Positions 1 to 10,077 of a stretch of 64,000 nucleotides of DNA are shown in pieces; the stretch's first letter is position 1; every line of letters starts with the position of its first letter. The notes below the pieces were generated by a model. It did no database searches. It had not been told where the DNA came from and saw only the letters and a program-made list of their open reading frames with translations. The DNA is from Snodgrassella gandavensis. Lineage in GTDB: Bacteria; Pseudomonadota; Gammaproteobacteria; Burkholderiales; Neisseriaceae. Location of the stretch: assembly GCF_914768025.1 (NCBI RefSeq), contig NZ_CAJZCE010000001.1, positions 62,001-126,000 of the forward strand, read 5' to 3'. Made by a program: the position numbers and the translations under genes.

Positions 1-1
1 C

Positions 2-1045
2 AGTGATTATCTGGAAACCTGCTATTTGCTGATATATGGCGAGTTACCTGATGCAGTCGAAAAGCAGAAGTTCGAATTGGGTGTTTTGCGTCATAATATG
101 GTGCATGAACAACTAACCTGGTTTTTCCGGGGGTTTCGTCGTGATGCTCATCCGATGTCAATGATGGTAGGGGTAGTAGGTGCACTGGCGGCATTCTATC
201 AGGATAGTTTGGATATCAATAATCCTGATCACCGCCGAATTGCTGAATACCGCATGATTGCTAAGGTGCCAACTCTAGCTGCGATGTGTTATCGCTACTC
301 AAAAGGTTTGCCATTTAATTATCCGCGTAACAATTTGTCTTATACCGGCAATTTTATGCATATGATGTTTGCCAAGCCAACAGAGGATTATGTGGTTAAT
401 CCTGTGCTGGAACGTGCGTTGGATCGGATTTTCATTTTGCATGCAGATCATGAGCAGAATGCTTCCACATCAACTGTGCGTTTGGCTGGCTCATCTGGTG
501 CCAATCCTTTTGCCTGTATTGCCGCGGGTATTGCCTGCCTGTGGGGGCCGGCTCATGGTGGTGCCAATGAGGCAGTGCTGAAAATGCTGGATGAGATTGG
601 TGATGTATCTCGTGTTGAAGAATTTATACAGGGAGTTAAAGAAAGACGTTATCGTCTGATGGGTTTTGGGCATCGTGTATACAAAAACATGGATCCACGT
701 GCCAAGATTATGAAACAGACTTGTGATGAAGTATTAAATGAGCTGGGATTGCAAGATAGTCCTAAATTCAAGCTGGCAATGGCTTTGGAAAAAATTGCTC
801 TGGAAGACCCATATTTCATTGAACGCAAGCTGTATCCGAACGTTGATTTTTACTCCGGTATTGTTTTAAGTGCATTGGGCATTCCGACCACGATGTTCAC
901 CGTGCTGTTTGCTTTAGCCCGTACGGTAGGCTGGGTATCACACTGGCACGAAATGATTGCTGACCCGAATCAGAAAATCGGCCGTCCACGACAGCTATAT
1001 ACTGGTTCTGGCCGACGCGATTATCTACCTGTAGATAAACGCTAA
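2..1045 (+). CDS. gltA: Citrate synthase, 3' part (5' end outside window)
   Basis: Citrate synthase condenses oxaloacetate with acetyl-CoA in the first step of the TCA cycle in the cytoplasm. The reading frame is already open at base 2, so about 80 N-terminal residues lie left of the window; 347 residues are visible. All three catalytic regions of the hexameric bacterial type are present: GPAHGGANE (first active-site His), GFGHRVYK (second His) and NVDFYSG (Asp). The stop is followed by a hairpin terminator at 1057-1083. The gene heads the block gltA-sucA-sucB-lpdA. A downstream in-frame TTG at 26 is an artefact of the cut and not the real start. Identification is secure. Confidence 0.97.
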   Translation, partial: SDYLETCYLLIYGELPDAVEKQKFELGVLRHNMVHEQLTWFFRGFRRDAHPMSMMVGVVGALAAFYQDSLDINNPDHRRIAEYRMIAKVPTLAAMCYRYSKGLPFNYPRNNLSYTGNFMHMMFAKPTEDYVVNPVLERALDRIFILHADHEQNASTSTVRLAGSSGANPFACIAAGIACLWGPAHGGANEAVLKMLDEIGDVSRVEEFIQGVKERRYRLMGFGHRVYKNMDPRAKIMKQTCDEVLNELGLQDSPKFKLAMALEKIALEDPYFIERKLYPNVDFYSGIVLSALGIPTTMFTVLFALARTVGWVSHWHEMIADPNQKIGRPRQLYTGSGRRDYLPVDKR

Positions 1046-1056
1046 TTATTTGTGTG

Positions 1057-1085
1057 TTCAGGCAGCTTTATAAGCTGCCTGAAAC
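1057..1085 (+). terminator. gltA terminator made of two inverted uptake-like 12-mers
   Basis: TTCAGGCAGCTT (1057-1068) and AAGCTGCCTGAA (1072-1083) are perfect reverse complements separated by three bases. The stem follows the gltA stop by 11 bases. The 12-mer resembles DNA uptake sequence dialects of Neisseriaceae, which often form terminators in this way. There is no long T-tract, so its strength is uncertain. Confidence 0.7.
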
Positions 1086-1120
1086 ATACTGATGCTTCAT
1101 CCCCATGTATGCACGTGGTG

Positions 1121-1177
1121 ATCTGGAATCGGTATGTTGATATGCGGTAATCTGGAATCGGCATTCGATTCTCGAAT
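1121..1177 (+). promoter_or_regulatory. Direct repeat and small palindrome upstream of sucA
   Basis: ATCTGGAATCGG occurs at 1121-1132 and again at 1150-1161. It is followed by the inverted repeat ATTCGA-TTC-TCGAAT at 1163-1177. They sit 66 to 122 bases before the sucA start. Spacing of 29 bases (near three helical turns) suits a dimeric DNA-binding protein, but no regulator is identified. Confidence 0.35.
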
Positions 1178-1242
1178 TGAATATTGGTAGGGGATAGTGA
1201 TATTCCTGTTTTATTAGTTTAAGGTAAAAAAGGGTTTTTACC

Positions 1243-4068
1243 ATGATGGAAGAACAAACCAGTCTTTCTTATTTATATGGTGCCAATGCTCCTTACATTG
1301 AGGAGCTGTATGAGAGCTACCTGAAAGATCGAGATTCAGTTGATGAATACTGGAAAGATTATTTTGACAAAGTAGCTGCATTGCCTGGCTATGTTGCCAA
1401 AGATATACCGCAATTACCGATTCAGGAATCTTTTGCCAATCTGTCCAGACAGCATGGTACCGCTGCTCAGGGCAGCGTTGATTTAAATATGTTGCAAAAG
1501 CAGGTATCAGTATTAAATCTGATGAATGCTTATCGTATTCTGGGTAGTCGCACAGCTAATCTAGATCCGTTAAAACGGCGTCCTAAAGAGTATCTGGCTG
1601 AACTGGATCCGGCACAATACGGGTTGACGGATGCTGATATGTCTACCAGATTCTATACTGGTAGCGATTTTGCACGCAGCCAGAAGCTGCCTTTATGTGA
1701 AATTATTAATAAGCTGGATCAGACTTACTGCGGTACGGTAGGGGTGGAATTTATGCATATCACCCGCCCGGATGAACGCAATTGGGTTCAGGAGCGGGTA
1801 GAAAAAGATTTATCAGCAGGCAGTTTTACTCCTGAACATAAACGCCGCATTCTGAAACAGTTAACTGCTGCAGAAACATTGGAACGTTATTTGCATACCC
1901 GCTATGTCGGCCAGAAACGTTTCTCGCTGGAAGGTGGCGAAAGTACGATTGTTGCGCTTGATTATCTGACGCAGCATTGTGGCAATCAGGGCGTTGAAGA
2001 GGTCATGATTGGTATGGCTCACCGTGGCCGCCTGAATGTGCTGGTAAATATCCTTGGTAAAGAACCACGCGATTTATTTAGCGAGTTTGAGGGTAAATAT
2101 ACAACCACTCTGCCTAGCGGTGACGTGAAATACCATATGGGCTTTACTTCTGATCTGGCTACTGGCAATGGTCCGTTGCATGTTTCACTGGCTTTCAACC
2201 CTTCTCATCTGGAAATTGTTAATCCGGTAGTTGAAGGTGCTGTCCGCGCGCGACAGAAACGTCGTGGTGAATCTGGTCGCAAAGCTGTGTTGCCGGTATT
2301 GATTCATGGCGATTCTGCGTTTATTGGTCTGGGTGTGAATCAGGCTAATTTCAATCTGTCCCAAACCCGTGGCTATACCACTGGTGGTACTATTCATATT
2401 GTAATCAATAATCAGATTGGTTTTACCACTTCTGATTTGCGTGATACACGTTCAACTGTGTATTGTACAGATCTGGCTAAAATGGTTGACGCACCGATTT
2501 TCCATGTGAATGGTGATGATCCTGAAGCGGTGAGTTATGTAGTAAGTCTGGCGATGGATTATCGCGAGTCATTCGGTAAAGATGCGGTAGTAGATATTGT
2601 TTGCTTCCGTAAGCTGGGCCATAACGAAGGTGATGACCCAATGCTGACGCAGCCAATGATGTATAACAAGATTCATCAGCACCCGGGAACACGTGCACTG
2701 TATTCAGACCGTCTGGTAAGTGAAAATGTGATTACTAAAGAGCAGGCGGATGGGCTGATTCAGGCTTATCGCGATGCGCTGGATAAAGGTGAACATGTTG
2801 AGCAGACTACGCTGACTGATTACAACCATAAGTACGCGGTAGACTGGACACCTTATATGGGTACTCACTGGAACCATCCAGTTGAAACGGGTATTCCTGC
2901 CGCAGATATTCAACGTTTGACTGCAAAATTTACTACGCTTCCAGAAGATTTTACGCCACATAATACTGTGAAGAGAATGCTGGCTAATCGTGTTGCCATG
3001 GCTGAAGGTTCACAGCCTGTTGATTGGGGCATGGCAGAAACGCTGGCTTATGCCAGTCTGGTAAGCAATGGCAATGGTGTGCGTATTTCCGGTGAAGATT
3101 CCGGCCGTGGCACTTTCTCTCACCGTCATGCTGTATTGCACGATCAGAAACGCGAAAAAAGTGATGCCGGTGCTTATGTGCCGCTACGCAATTTGAGTGA
3201 AAATCAGGCCTCTTTCTTGGTAATTGATTCAATCTTAAATGAAGAAGCTGTATTGGCTTATGAATACGGCTTTGCTTGCAGTGCACCTGATCAACTGGTT
3301 ATCTGGGAAGCACAATTTGGTGACTTTGCTAATGGTGCTCAGGTAGCAATTGACCAGTTTATTACTTCTGGTGAAACTAAATGGGGTCGTTTGTGTGGCT
3401 TAACGGTGATTTTACCTCATGGCTATGATGGTCAGGGTCCTGAACACTCTTCTGGTCGTCTGGAGCGCTGGCTGCAATTATGCTCTGAAGAAAATATTCA
3501 GGTTGTTATGCCGTCTGAAGCTTCTCAGATGTTCCATGTATTACGCCGTCAGGTACTGCGTCCATACCGCAAACCGCTGGTTATTTTCATGTCCAAACGC
3601 CTGTTGCGTTTCAATGAATCCATGAGTTCGCTCAGTGATTTCACTGAAGGCCATGCTTTCCGTCCAGTAATCGGCGATCAGGTGGAAGGTAATGAAAACA
3701 GTGTTAAACGGGTGATTCTGTGTGCCGGTCAGGTGTATTACGATATCAATAAAGCGCGTCTGGAACGTGATCTGGGCAAAGATATTGCGATCGTACGTGT
3801 GGAACAGCTATATCCGTTCCCATACGAACAGCTTGCTGCTGAATTGAGCCGTTATCCTAATGCAACTGAAATTCTGTGGGCTCAGGAAGAGCCAAAAAAT
3901 CAGGGTGCATGGTACCAGATTCGTCATCGTATTGAAAAAATTGCTGGTAGTAAGCAAAAAGTTATTTTTGCTGGTCGTCCGGCCAGTGCTTCACCAGCTG
4001 TGGGTTATATGAGTAAACATGTTGCCCAACTGAAACAACTGGTAGATGATGCTCTGGAATTGAAATAA
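1243..4068 (+). CDS. sucA: 2-oxoglutarate dehydrogenase E1 component
   Basis: SucA is the thiamine-diphosphate E1 subunit of the 2-oxoglutarate dehydrogenase complex; it decarboxylates 2-oxoglutarate and passes the succinyl group to the lipoyl domain of SucB. The 941 residues match the usual length of about 930. The N-terminus begins with the typical SYLYGANAPYIEELYESYL region, which helps bind E2. MIGMAHRGRLNVL lies near residue 256 and the ThDP/Mg element GHNEGDDP near residue 460. The ATG-ATG start follows AAGGTAAAAAAGGG, a loosely spaced Shine-Dalgarno. The next gene, sucB, begins 65 bases downstream after a hairpin. Confidence 0.98.
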   Translation: MMEEQTSLSYLYGANAPYIEELYESYLKDRDSVDEYWKDYFDKVAALPGYVAKDIPQLPIQESFANLSRQHGTAAQGSVDLNMLQKQVSVLNLMNAYRILGSRTANLDPLKRRPKEYLAELDPAQYGLTDADMSTRFYTGSDFARSQKLPLCEIINKLDQTYCGTVGVEFMHITRPDERNWVQERVEKDLSAGSFTPEHKRRILKQLTAAETLERYLHTRYVGQKRFSLEGGESTIVALDYLTQHCGNQGVEEVMIGMAHRGRLNVLVNILGKEPRDLFSEFEGKYTTTLPSGDVKYHMGFTSDLATGNGPLHVSLAFNPSHLEIVNPVVEGAVRARQKRRGESGRKAVLPVLIHGDSAFIGLGVNQANFNLSQTRGYTTGGTIHIVINNQIGFTTSDLRDTRSTVYCTDLAKMVDAPIFHVNGDDPEAVSYVVSLAMDYRESFGKDAVVDIVCFRKLGHNEGDDPMLTQPMMYNKIHQHPGTRALYSDRLVSENVITKEQADGLIQAYRDALDKGEHVEQTTLTDYNHKYAVDWTPYMGTHWNHPVETGIPAADIQRLTAKFTTLPEDFTPHNTVKRMLANRVAMAEGSQPVDWGMAETLAYASLVSNGNGVRISGEDSGRGTFSHRHAVLHDQKREKSDAGAYVPLRNLSENQASFLVIDSILNEEAVLAYEYGFACSAPDQLVIWEAQFGDFANGAQVAIDQFITSGETKWGRLCGLTVILPHGYDGQGPEHSSGRLERWLQLCSEENIQVVMPSEASQMFHVLRRQVLRPYRKPLVIFMSKRLLRFNESMSSLSDFTEGHAFRPVIGDQVEGNENSVKRVILCAGQVYYDINKARLERDLGKDIAIVRVEQLYPFPYEQLAAELSRYPNATEILWAQEEPKNQGAWYQIRHRIEKIAGSKQKVIFAGRPASASPAVGYMSKHVAQLKQLVDDALELK

Positions 4069-4090
4069 TCCGAATCCATTCTGAATAACT

Positions 4091-4122
4091 GGCCACCTAG
4101 GTGGTGGCCTCCGGCCTTTTTT
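4091..4122 (+). terminator. Hairpin with T-run between sucA and sucB
   Basis: GGCCACC (4091-4097) pairs with GGTGGCC (4103-4109); a second GGCC and six T follow at 4113-4122. It looks like an intrinsic terminator, yet sucB starts 11 bases later. It may act as a partial terminator or as a processing/stability hairpin that sets the E1:E2 ratio. Confidence 0.6.
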
Positions 4123-4133
4123 AGGAGTAATCC

Positions 4134-5348
4134 ATGATTATTGATGTAACCGTTCCCATGCTTCCAGAAAGTGTGACTGAAGCCACTCTGATGACCTGGA
4201 ATAAAAAAGTAGGCGATTTCGTACAGCGTGACGAAAATCTGATTGATTTGGAAACGGATAAAGTTGTATTGGAATTGCCAGCCCAGCAGGCAGGTAAACT
4301 GGTGGAAATTATTGAAGCTGATGGTGCAACTGTAACAGCAGGTCAGTTGCTGGCTAAAATTGATACTTCAGCTACTGCTGAAGCTGCTGCACCTGCTGCG
4401 CCAGTACAGGAAGCTGCTCCTGTTGCTACTGCTGCAAGTGCTGCACCGGCTAATCAGTCTCAGGCTGGTGTTGCTATGCCTGCTGCTGCCAAGCTGGCGG
4501 CAGAAAAAGGTGTGAATACAGCTACTATTCAGGGTTCAGGCCGTGATGGTCGTGTACTGAAAGAAGATGTTGCCGCTGCTGCATCTGCTCTGGCTGCTGC
4601 TCCTACTATGGCTACTAGCAAGGCTGCTGCACCTGCTACTGCCGGTGACCGTGTAGAACAACGTGTGCCGATGTCACGTCTGCGTTCCCGTGTTGCTGAA
4701 CGTTTGTTGCAGTCACAGCATGAAAATGCCATTCTGACTACTTTTAACGAAGTAAACATGAAACCGGTTATGGACTTGCGTAACCGTTATAAAGAACAGT
4801 TCCAGAAAGAGTATGGGGTTAAACTGGGCTTTATGTCTTTCTTCGTTAAAGCTGCGGTTGCTGCTCTGAAGAAATACCCTGTTGTGAATGCTTCTATTGA
4901 TGGTACTGATGTTGTTTATCATGGCTATTTTGATATTGGTATCGCTATTGGCAGCCCTCGTGGTCTGGTGGTACCGATTCTGCGTGATGCTGATCAGATG
5001 AGCATTGCTGACATCGAACAGGCAATTTACGATTATGCGGTAAAAGCCAAAGATGGTAAGCTGGCACTGGAAGACCTGACTGGTGGTACTTTCAGTATTA
5101 CCAATGGTGGTACTTTCGGTTCAATGATGTCAACGCCAATTATCAATCCGCCTCAATCTGCCATTTTGGGTATGCATGCTACTAAAGAACGTGCTGTGGT
5201 AGAGAATGGTCAGGTTGTGGTACGTCCGATGATGTATCTGGCTTTGTCTTACGACCATCGTCTGATTGATGGCCGTGAAGCAGTACTGACTCTGGTGGCC
5301 ATTAAGGATGCTTTGGAAGATCCTGCACGTTTACTGCTGGAACTGTAA
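4134..5348 (+). CDS. sucB: Dihydrolipoyllysine succinyltransferase E2
   Basis: SucB forms the core of the 2-oxoglutarate dehydrogenase complex and transfers succinyl groups from its lipoyl arm to CoA. The 404 residues show one lipoyl domain (about 1-75) with the lipoylated lysine K43 in ETDKVVLE. An Ala/Pro-rich linker (about 76-110) follows, then a peripheral subunit-binding domain (about 112-150, [10 protein letters not shown]) and a second Ala-rich linker. The catalytic domain has the acyltransferase motif YDHRLIDGR (His375, Asp379). The start follows AGGAGTAATCC, a strong ribosome site. It is part of the sucA-sucB-lpdA cluster. Confidence 0.98.
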   Translation: MIIDVTVPMLPESVTEATLMTWNKKVGDFVQRDENLIDLETDKVVLELPAQQAGKLVEIIEADGATVTAGQLLAKIDTSATAEAAAPAAPVQEAAPVATAASAAPANQSQAGVAMPAAAKLAAEKGVNTATIQGSGRDGRVLKEDVAAAASALAAAPTMATSKAAAPATAGDRVEQRVPMSRLRSRVAERLLQSQHENAILTTFNEVNMKPVMDLRNRYKEQFQKEYGVKLGFMSFFVKAAVAALKKYPVVNASIDGTDVVYHGYFDIGIAIGSPRGLVVPILRDADQMSIADIEQAIYDYAVKAKDGKLALEDLTGGTFSITNGGTFGSMMSTPIINPPQSAILGMHATKERAVVENGQVVVRPMMYLALSYDHRLIDGREAVLTLVAIKDALEDPARLLLEL

Positions 5349-5499
5349 GGAAATGAGCAGGCTGCTGTAATCAAACTATAAGATGCATCAGCCTGAGGAT
5401 GACAACCGTAATGATGGCCACAGCGGATAAAATGGCGTTTGTGCCGCATTGCGGTTTTATTTTATCAGTCAGAAATATTCATGATTGAAAGGAATTTTA

Positions 5500-6912
5500 A
5501 TGTCTCAATTTGACGTTGTGGTAATTGGTGCTGGTCCTGGTGGCTATGTTGCTGCTATTCGTGCTGCTGAGCTGGGTTTTAAGACAGCCTGTATTGATGC
5601 TGGTTTGAATAAAAAAGGTGATGGACCAGCATTGGGCGGTACCTGCCTGAATGTGGGTTGCATTCCTTCCAAGGCTTTGTTGCAGACCAGTGAGAATTAC
5701 CATGCAGCGCAAACTGAATTTGCTGAACATGGTATTGATGTGCAGGTTAAAGGCTTTGATGCCAAGAAAATGATTGAACGTAAAGATGCTATTGTTAGTA
5801 AGTTGACTAACGGCATCGGCTTTCTGTTCAAAAAAGAAAAAGTAGAAAGTATTTTTGGTAAAGGTTCTCTGCAAGGCCAGGTTGATGGTTTATGGCAGAT
5901 AGAGGTGGATACCAATGGTACTAAACAGTTGGTTACTGCCAAGCATGTAATCGTGGCTACTGGTTCTCTGCCACGTCCACTGCCTTTAACTGAGATTGAT
6001 AATGTTAATGTGCTGGATAATGAAGGTGCACTGAATCTTGAAGCAGTGCCAGCCAAACTGGGTATGATTGGCTCTGGTGTGATTGGTCTGGAAATGGGTT
6101 CTGTATGGAATCGTCTGGGTGCGGAAGTTACCATTCTGGAAGCGATGCCTACGTTCCTTGCTGCTGCTGATCAGCAGGTTGCCAAGGAAGCTTTCAAGGT
6201 TTTCACTAAAGAACAGGGGCTCAATATTCATCTTGGTGTAACGGTTAATGAAATTGTTAAGGGTGAAAATGGTGTAACTGTTAAGTACACTGTTGCCGGT
6301 GAAGAAAAAACGGAAACCTTTGATAAGCTGGTTATTGCAATTGGCCGTATTCCTAATACCAATGGCCTGAATGCCGAAGGTGTTGGCCTGCAAAAAGATG
6401 AACGCGGCTTTATTGTGGTTGATGATGAATGCCGTACCAGTCTGCCAAATGTGTGGGCGATTGGTGATGTGGTACGTGGCCCGATGCTGGCACATAAAGC
6501 TTCTGCTGAGGGTGTGGCCGTAGCTGAGCGTATTGCTGGGCAGAAACCTTTTGTAGATATGAATACTATTCCGGCTGTTATGTATACTCATCCGGAAATT
6601 GCATGGGTTGGCCAGACTGAGGAGCAGTTGAAAGCTGCTGGTGTGAAGTATAAAAAAGGTCAGTCCAGCTTTGCTGCAAACGGTCGTGCTCTTGGTATGG
6701 GGCAGGCAAAGGGATTCGTTAAGATTCTGGCTGATGCAGATACGGATCGTGTGCTAGGTGCGCATATCATCGGACCAGTGGCTTCTGAACTGATTGCCGA
6801 AGCTGTGATGGCCATGGACTTTAAGGCATCTAGCGAAGATATTACCCGTATTGTTCACGCTCATCCGACGTTATCTGAAGCCATGCATGAGGCCGCCTCT
6901 TCAGTTAAATGA
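5500..6912 (+). CDS. lpdA: Dihydrolipoyl dehydrogenase E3
   Basis: This FAD flavoprotein reoxidises dihydrolipoamide and reduces NAD+, and serves 2-oxoacid dehydrogenase complexes. I start it at ATG 5500, which has AAAGGA 6 bases upstream; an in-frame TTG at 5485 has no ribosome site. The 470 residues show the FAD-binding GAGPGG (10-15), the redox disulfide C49-LNVG-C54, the NAD-binding [10 protein letters not shown], and the C-terminal His455-Glu460 catalytic pair in HPTLSE. A terminator follows at once. In related Neisseriaceae I would expect sucCD next; it is absent here. Confidence 0.98.
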   Translation: MSQFDVVVIGAGPGGYVAAIRAAELGFKTACIDAGLNKKGDGPALGGTCLNVGCIPSKALLQTSENYHAAQTEFAEHGIDVQVKGFDAKKMIERKDAIVSKLTNGIGFLFKKEKVESIFGKGSLQGQVDGLWQIEVDTNGTKQLVTAKHVIVATGSLPRPLPLTEIDNVNVLDNEGALNLEAVPAKLGMIGSGVIGLEMGSVWNRLGAEVTILEAMPTFLAAADQQVAKEAFKVFTKEQGLNIHLGVTVNEIVKGENGVTVKYTVAGEEKTETFDKLVIAIGRIPNTNGLNAEGVGLQKDERGFIVVDDECRTSLPNVWAIGDVVRGPMLAHKASAEGVAVAERIAGQKPFVDMNTIPAVMYTHPEIAWVGQTEEQLKAAGVKYKKGQSSFAANGRALGMGQAKGFVKILADADTDRVLGAHIIGPVASELIAEAVMAMDFKASSEDITRIVHAHPTLSEAMHEAASSVK

Positions 6913-6933
6913 TATTGATTGTTGTGCAGATTT

Positions 6934-6963
6934 AACCCGTATTCTGAAGGATGCGGGTTTTTA
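6934..6963 (+). terminator. lpdA terminator
   Basis: AACCCGTAT (6934-6942) pairs with ATGCGGGTT (6951-6959) with one G-U pair, followed by TTTT. It closes the TCA gene block 21 bases after lpdA. Confidence 0.75.
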
Positions 6964-7078
6964 TATTATTAATAAATATATGTATTTGTATATTAAAGTT
7001 TTTTTGTGTTATTTTGTATTTTAAGGTAATATTTGTTATTTTAGCATTTTCCTGTAATAAGTACGTTAGAGAAAGTTT

Positions 7079-7639
7079 ATGCCTAACAATTACTGTGTTT
7101 TTTATGTAGAAGAGCCCTTTAATGAGTTTACTGCTGGTGCGATAGTTCAGAAAGATTATTTTTATTATAAGCAGTTGAGAACTTGGAAAGGTCAGGATGC
7201 ACTTTTTCCGTTTAATGATGTTCATGATAAAAAATATGATGTCCGTGATGGTAGTGATTGGGACAGTGTTTTAAAACCACGTATTAGAGAACGTTTAAAG
7301 TATGCTGATAATTTAATTTTGATTTTGAGTGAGGATACTTTTCAATCGCGATGTGTGAAAGAGGAGATTGAATATGGTATTGGATGTCTTAAATTACCAG
7401 TTATTGTGATTTATACTGAATTGCGTGAAAAAAAGGATATGCTGGTTGCTGGAAAAAATGATGTAAATTTTAAATTACATTATTTCTGGAGTAAATTACC
7501 CATATTCAAGCATTTAAAATCGCAGGTTCCGGTTTTGCATGTACCATTTGATAAGGAAATGGTTACTAAGGCACTAAAGAAAAAAAATTTTGTTAAAAAT
7601 AGCCATATCAGACCCAATAATTATATGTTGACGATTTAA
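7079..7639 (+). CDS. Orphan TIR-like (DUF1863 / ThsB-like) protein
   Basis: The 186 residues fit the MTH538 TIR-like family (DUF1863), to which ThsB of the Thoeris anti-phage system belongs. Visible marks are a WKGQDALFPFNDVHD segment (35-50) and RDGSDWDSVLKPRIRERL (56-73). The beta-strand NLILILSEDTF (78-88) is followed by CVKEEIEYGIG (92-102). Glu96 aligns by eye with the conserved glutamate of this family. TIR domains of this type make cyclic-ADP-ribose-like signals from NAD+ in Thoeris. No ThsA effector or other defence gene is adjacent, so the role is open. The gene is clearly more AT-rich than its neighbours and stands alone between the lpdA terminator and hslR, which suggests acquisition. 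The ATG follows AGAGAAAGTTT, an acceptable ribosome site. Confidence 0.72.
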   Translation: MPNNYCVFYVEEPFNEFTAGAIVQKDYFYYKQLRTWKGQDALFPFNDVHDKKYDVRDGSDWDSVLKPRIRERLKYADNLILILSEDTFQSRCVKEEIEYGIGCLKLPVIVIYTELREKKDMLVAGKNDVNFKLHYFWSKLPIFKHLKSQVPVLHVPFDKEMVTKALKKKNFVKNSHIRPNNYMLTI

Positions 7640-7782
7640 CCCTTTGGGATTTATCAATAGGTGATGTTTGCTGACTATAGATAATGAGGATATTTTGACC
7701 ACGCTATTCTAAGCTGTTCACAATCCAATTATCGAGAATGAGAGTGCGGCTTTTTGTACAAATTAAGTCCGTACTCTGAATT

Positions 7783-8193
7783 TTATTCATCCCAATGTCT
7801 TTTTACTTTATCAAGTGCTCTGCGGTCACGTTTGGTGGGTCTGCCATCAGGATATGCGGCACTTATCTGGCTGGCCTGATTCAAGGCTTTCAGCTCTTCA
7901 CGTTTGGCGGCAATGCTGCTATCTTCGCTATAAAGTAAACGCGCTTCCGGTGCCGGACGACGCATTTGATTAAGCTGCTGCACCTGAATTTTATAGGGCA
8001 GGGAGTTGAGGGTTAAATCAATCATGTCGCCAATCTGGATGTTTTTGCTGTTTTTGACTTTGGTACCATTGACCTGAACGCGTCCTAATTCAATATGTTT
8101 TTGTGCCAAAGCACGGGTTTTAAAAAATCGTGCAGCCCATAGCCATTTATCCAGACGCATGCTTGTTGTGCTGATATTGTTGTTTTTACTCAT
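7783..8193 (-). CDS. hslR: Heat-shock protein 15 homologue, S4 RNA-binding
   Basis: HslR binds free 50S subunits that carry stranded nascent-chain tRNA and helps recycle them. The 136-residue product carries an S4 domain at the N-terminus (RLDKWLWAARFFKTRALAQ, about 13-31, then VQVNGTKVKNS). A basic tail follows with RRPAPEARLLY and a final RPTKRDRR, as in the family. I start at ATG 8193 (MSKNNN); the frame stays open 25 codons further upstream but family length (about 133) favours this start. It converges with the TIR-like gene. Confidence 0.88.
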   Translation of the reverse strand: MSKNNNISTTSMRLDKWLWAARFFKTRALAQKHIELGRVQVNGTKVKNSKNIQIGDMIDLTLNSLPYKIQVQQLNQMRRPAPEARLLYSEDSSIAAKREELKALNQASQISAAYPDGRPTKRDRRALDKVKRHWDE

Positions 8194-8302
8194 TGGTTTA
8201 TATTCATCTTGATGATTATCTGTATTTATCTTAATTGTTGACAAATGGGAGATTGAATTATTTAGCAATTTTATGGCAAAAATTTGCGCTTGTCGCTTTG
8301 GT

Positions 8303-9541
8303 TTAATCCGGTTTTACGGCCGTGCTGTCTGGTATGTCGAAAATTTGCCGCAGATAAGCCAGAAATGTGTTGTTGTCTGTCATGGTTTTACCGGGTGAAT
8401 CAGATATTTTGGCTACAGACTGCCCGTTGCATTCAACCAGTTTTAATACAATATTCAATGGCGTTAAGCCCATATCGCAGGTGAAATTGGTGCCAATTCC
8501 GAAACTGGTTTTGAAACGGCTGTTAAAGTGAATATATAAATCCCAGGCGCGCTGTAAGTCCAATCCGTCACTAAAGGTTAACATTTTGGTACGTGAATCT
8601 ATTTTGAGGTTCTGATAATGGGCATATGCTTTTTCTCCCCAGATGTAGGGGTCGCCACTGTCATGGCGCAGTCCGTCAAACAGTTTGGCGAAATAGAGGT
8701 CGAAATCGCGTAGGAAAGCGTCCATGCCGACTACGTCGGTTAAGGCAATGCCCAGATCGCCACGATATTCATGTACCCATGCTTCCAATGCCGCCTTCTG
8801 GAAATCACGTAAGCGCACATCCAGCGCCTGAAAGGCCTGCAAGAATTCATGTGCCATAGTACCTATGGGAGTCAGTCCAAGTTCTTTGGCGATATGTACG
8901 TTGCTGGTTCCGCGAAAAACATTGGGCGCAGCTTGGTGAAGGGTTTTTACGACATGTTTTTGCCATGAATAACGATAACGTCGTCGAGTACCAAAATCAG
9001 AAACGATAAATGGGGCGCTGTATTGTTGCTGTTCTGATGCATAGTGGTGTATCAACTCAGCTTTTGCCTGTAGGCGGCGTTCGCCTTCGGCCAGTATTTC
9101 GGGAGTTTCCAGCCGGTAAAAATACAGTTCATTGACAATGGAAAGGACAAATATTTCAAAAAACATTGCCTGTATGATGGGGCCTTCGATACGGATATTC
9201 AGGTATTGGTTGCTGTCTATGGATGTTCTGATGAAACGGCGTTTCAGTTGAAACAATTCCATATAGTCGACGAAGTCGCTCTTGATAAAGCGCAGGCTGC
9301 GTAAATACTGCAATTCATCTGCGGTGAATCTCATCTGGCAAAGGCGATCCAGCTCCCAGTCGAGTTCAGCCAGAATATCGCCCAGCGGATATTCTGTTTC
9401 ATGGTTATTACGACAGCGAAATTCATAGACACCAGTTGCCTGAGGAAATTGGTGCAGTACAACTTGCAGCATGGTGAATTTGTATAAATCTGTATCCAAC
9501 AGAGACTGGATAATCGGCGGGCGGTTGGTATCTATGGCCAT
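8303..9541 (-). CDS. pncB: Nicotinate phosphoribosyltransferase
   Basis: PncB joins nicotinate and PRPP to nicotinate mononucleotide in the NAD salvage pathway. The 412 residues match the usual 400. The substrate-binding DTDLYKFTM (17-24) and the phosphorylatable His231 in GTMAHEFLQ are present, as are [15 protein letters not shown] and [10 protein letters not shown]. The gene starts with ATG at 9541; its ribosome site is weak. It ends 109 bases from the hslR start and may form one unit with it. Confidence 0.95.
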   Translation of the reverse strand: MAIDTNRPPIIQSLLDTDLYKFTMLQVVLHQFPQATGVYEFRCRNNHETEYPLGDILAELDWELDRLCQMRFTADELQYLRSLRFIKSDFVDYMELFQLKRRFIRTSIDSNQYLNIRIEGPIIQAMFFEIFVLSIVNELYFYRLETPEILAEGERRLQAKAELIHHYASEQQQYSAPFIVSDFGTRRRYRYSWQKHVVKTLHQAAPNVFRGTSNVHIAKELGLTPIGTMAHEFLQAFQALDVRLRDFQKAALEAWVHEYRGDLGIALTDVVGMDAFLRDFDLYFAKLFDGLRHDSGDPYIWGEKAYAHYQNLKIDSRTKMLTFSDGLDLQRAWDLYIHFNSRFKTSFGIGTNFTCDMGLTPLNIVLKLVECNGQSVAKISDSPGKTMTDNNTFLAYLRQIFDIPDSTAVKPD

Positions 9542-9645
9542 ATCGCTGGTTTAACTCTTGAAAAGAAGTGAAGTTGTATTGCTATTGCAGAAAAATGTAT
9601 CTTTAGGTTTCTGGCATGGGCTAGCAGTTTACTTTTTTCATCCGG

Positions 9646-10077
9646 CTATTGCACAGGCATCTGTAAGTGTGCACGTGCAAAAGCAATAGGTTTATCTGGC
9701 TGGTTTTGCCACATTGTTACGGTAATATGTGAAATGCGCTTGCCGGCATGCAGAATCTGACATTGGGCATAGCTGTCTAGCGCCTTACCGCTAAGCAAAT
9801 AATCTGTCGTGTAGTCAATTATCCGGGCAGGTTCAGACAAGTTTTGCTGTTCCAGTAAATATAAATTAATACAGCTTTGTAAAAAGCCGCCAATCAGGCC
9901 GCCATGAAGTGCGGGAAGGAAAATATTGCCAATATTCTGCTGGGCAAAAGGTAAGCAGTAAAGGCGTTTGTTCTGGCTGTCTGTACCGATTTTCAGGTTA
10001 ATTGCTGCACTATAAGGCATAAGCTGATGAGCTTTGCTGGTTAATTGTGTATCCAACTGGAAAATATTCGGATTCAT
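9646..10077 (-). CDS. Hotdog-fold thioesterase-like protein (second of pair)
   Basis: This 143-residue protein looks like a PaaI-type hotdog thioesterase, an enzyme class that hydrolyses acyl-CoA thioesters. The helix motif LHGGLIGGFLQS (about 74-85) is the counterpart of the HGG motif of the family, and the C-terminal strand ISHITVTMWQ is typical. It overlaps the upstream hotdog gene by four bases (ATGA), so the two are translationally coupled. The two proteins are distant paralogues and may form a heterodimer or have different acyl specificity. The substrate is unknown. Confidence 0.75.
   Translation of the reverse strand: MNPNIFQLDTQLTSKAHQLMPYSAAINLKIGTDSQNKRLYCLPFAQQNIGNIFLPALHGGLIGGFLQSCINLYLLEQQNLSEPARIIDYTTDYLLSGKALDSYAQCQILHAGKRISHITVTMWQNQPDKPIAFARAHLQMPVQ

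Noticed and set aside
5986-6591. 201-codon minus-strand frame
   Set aside because: Antisense shadow of lpdA, whose motifs are complete.
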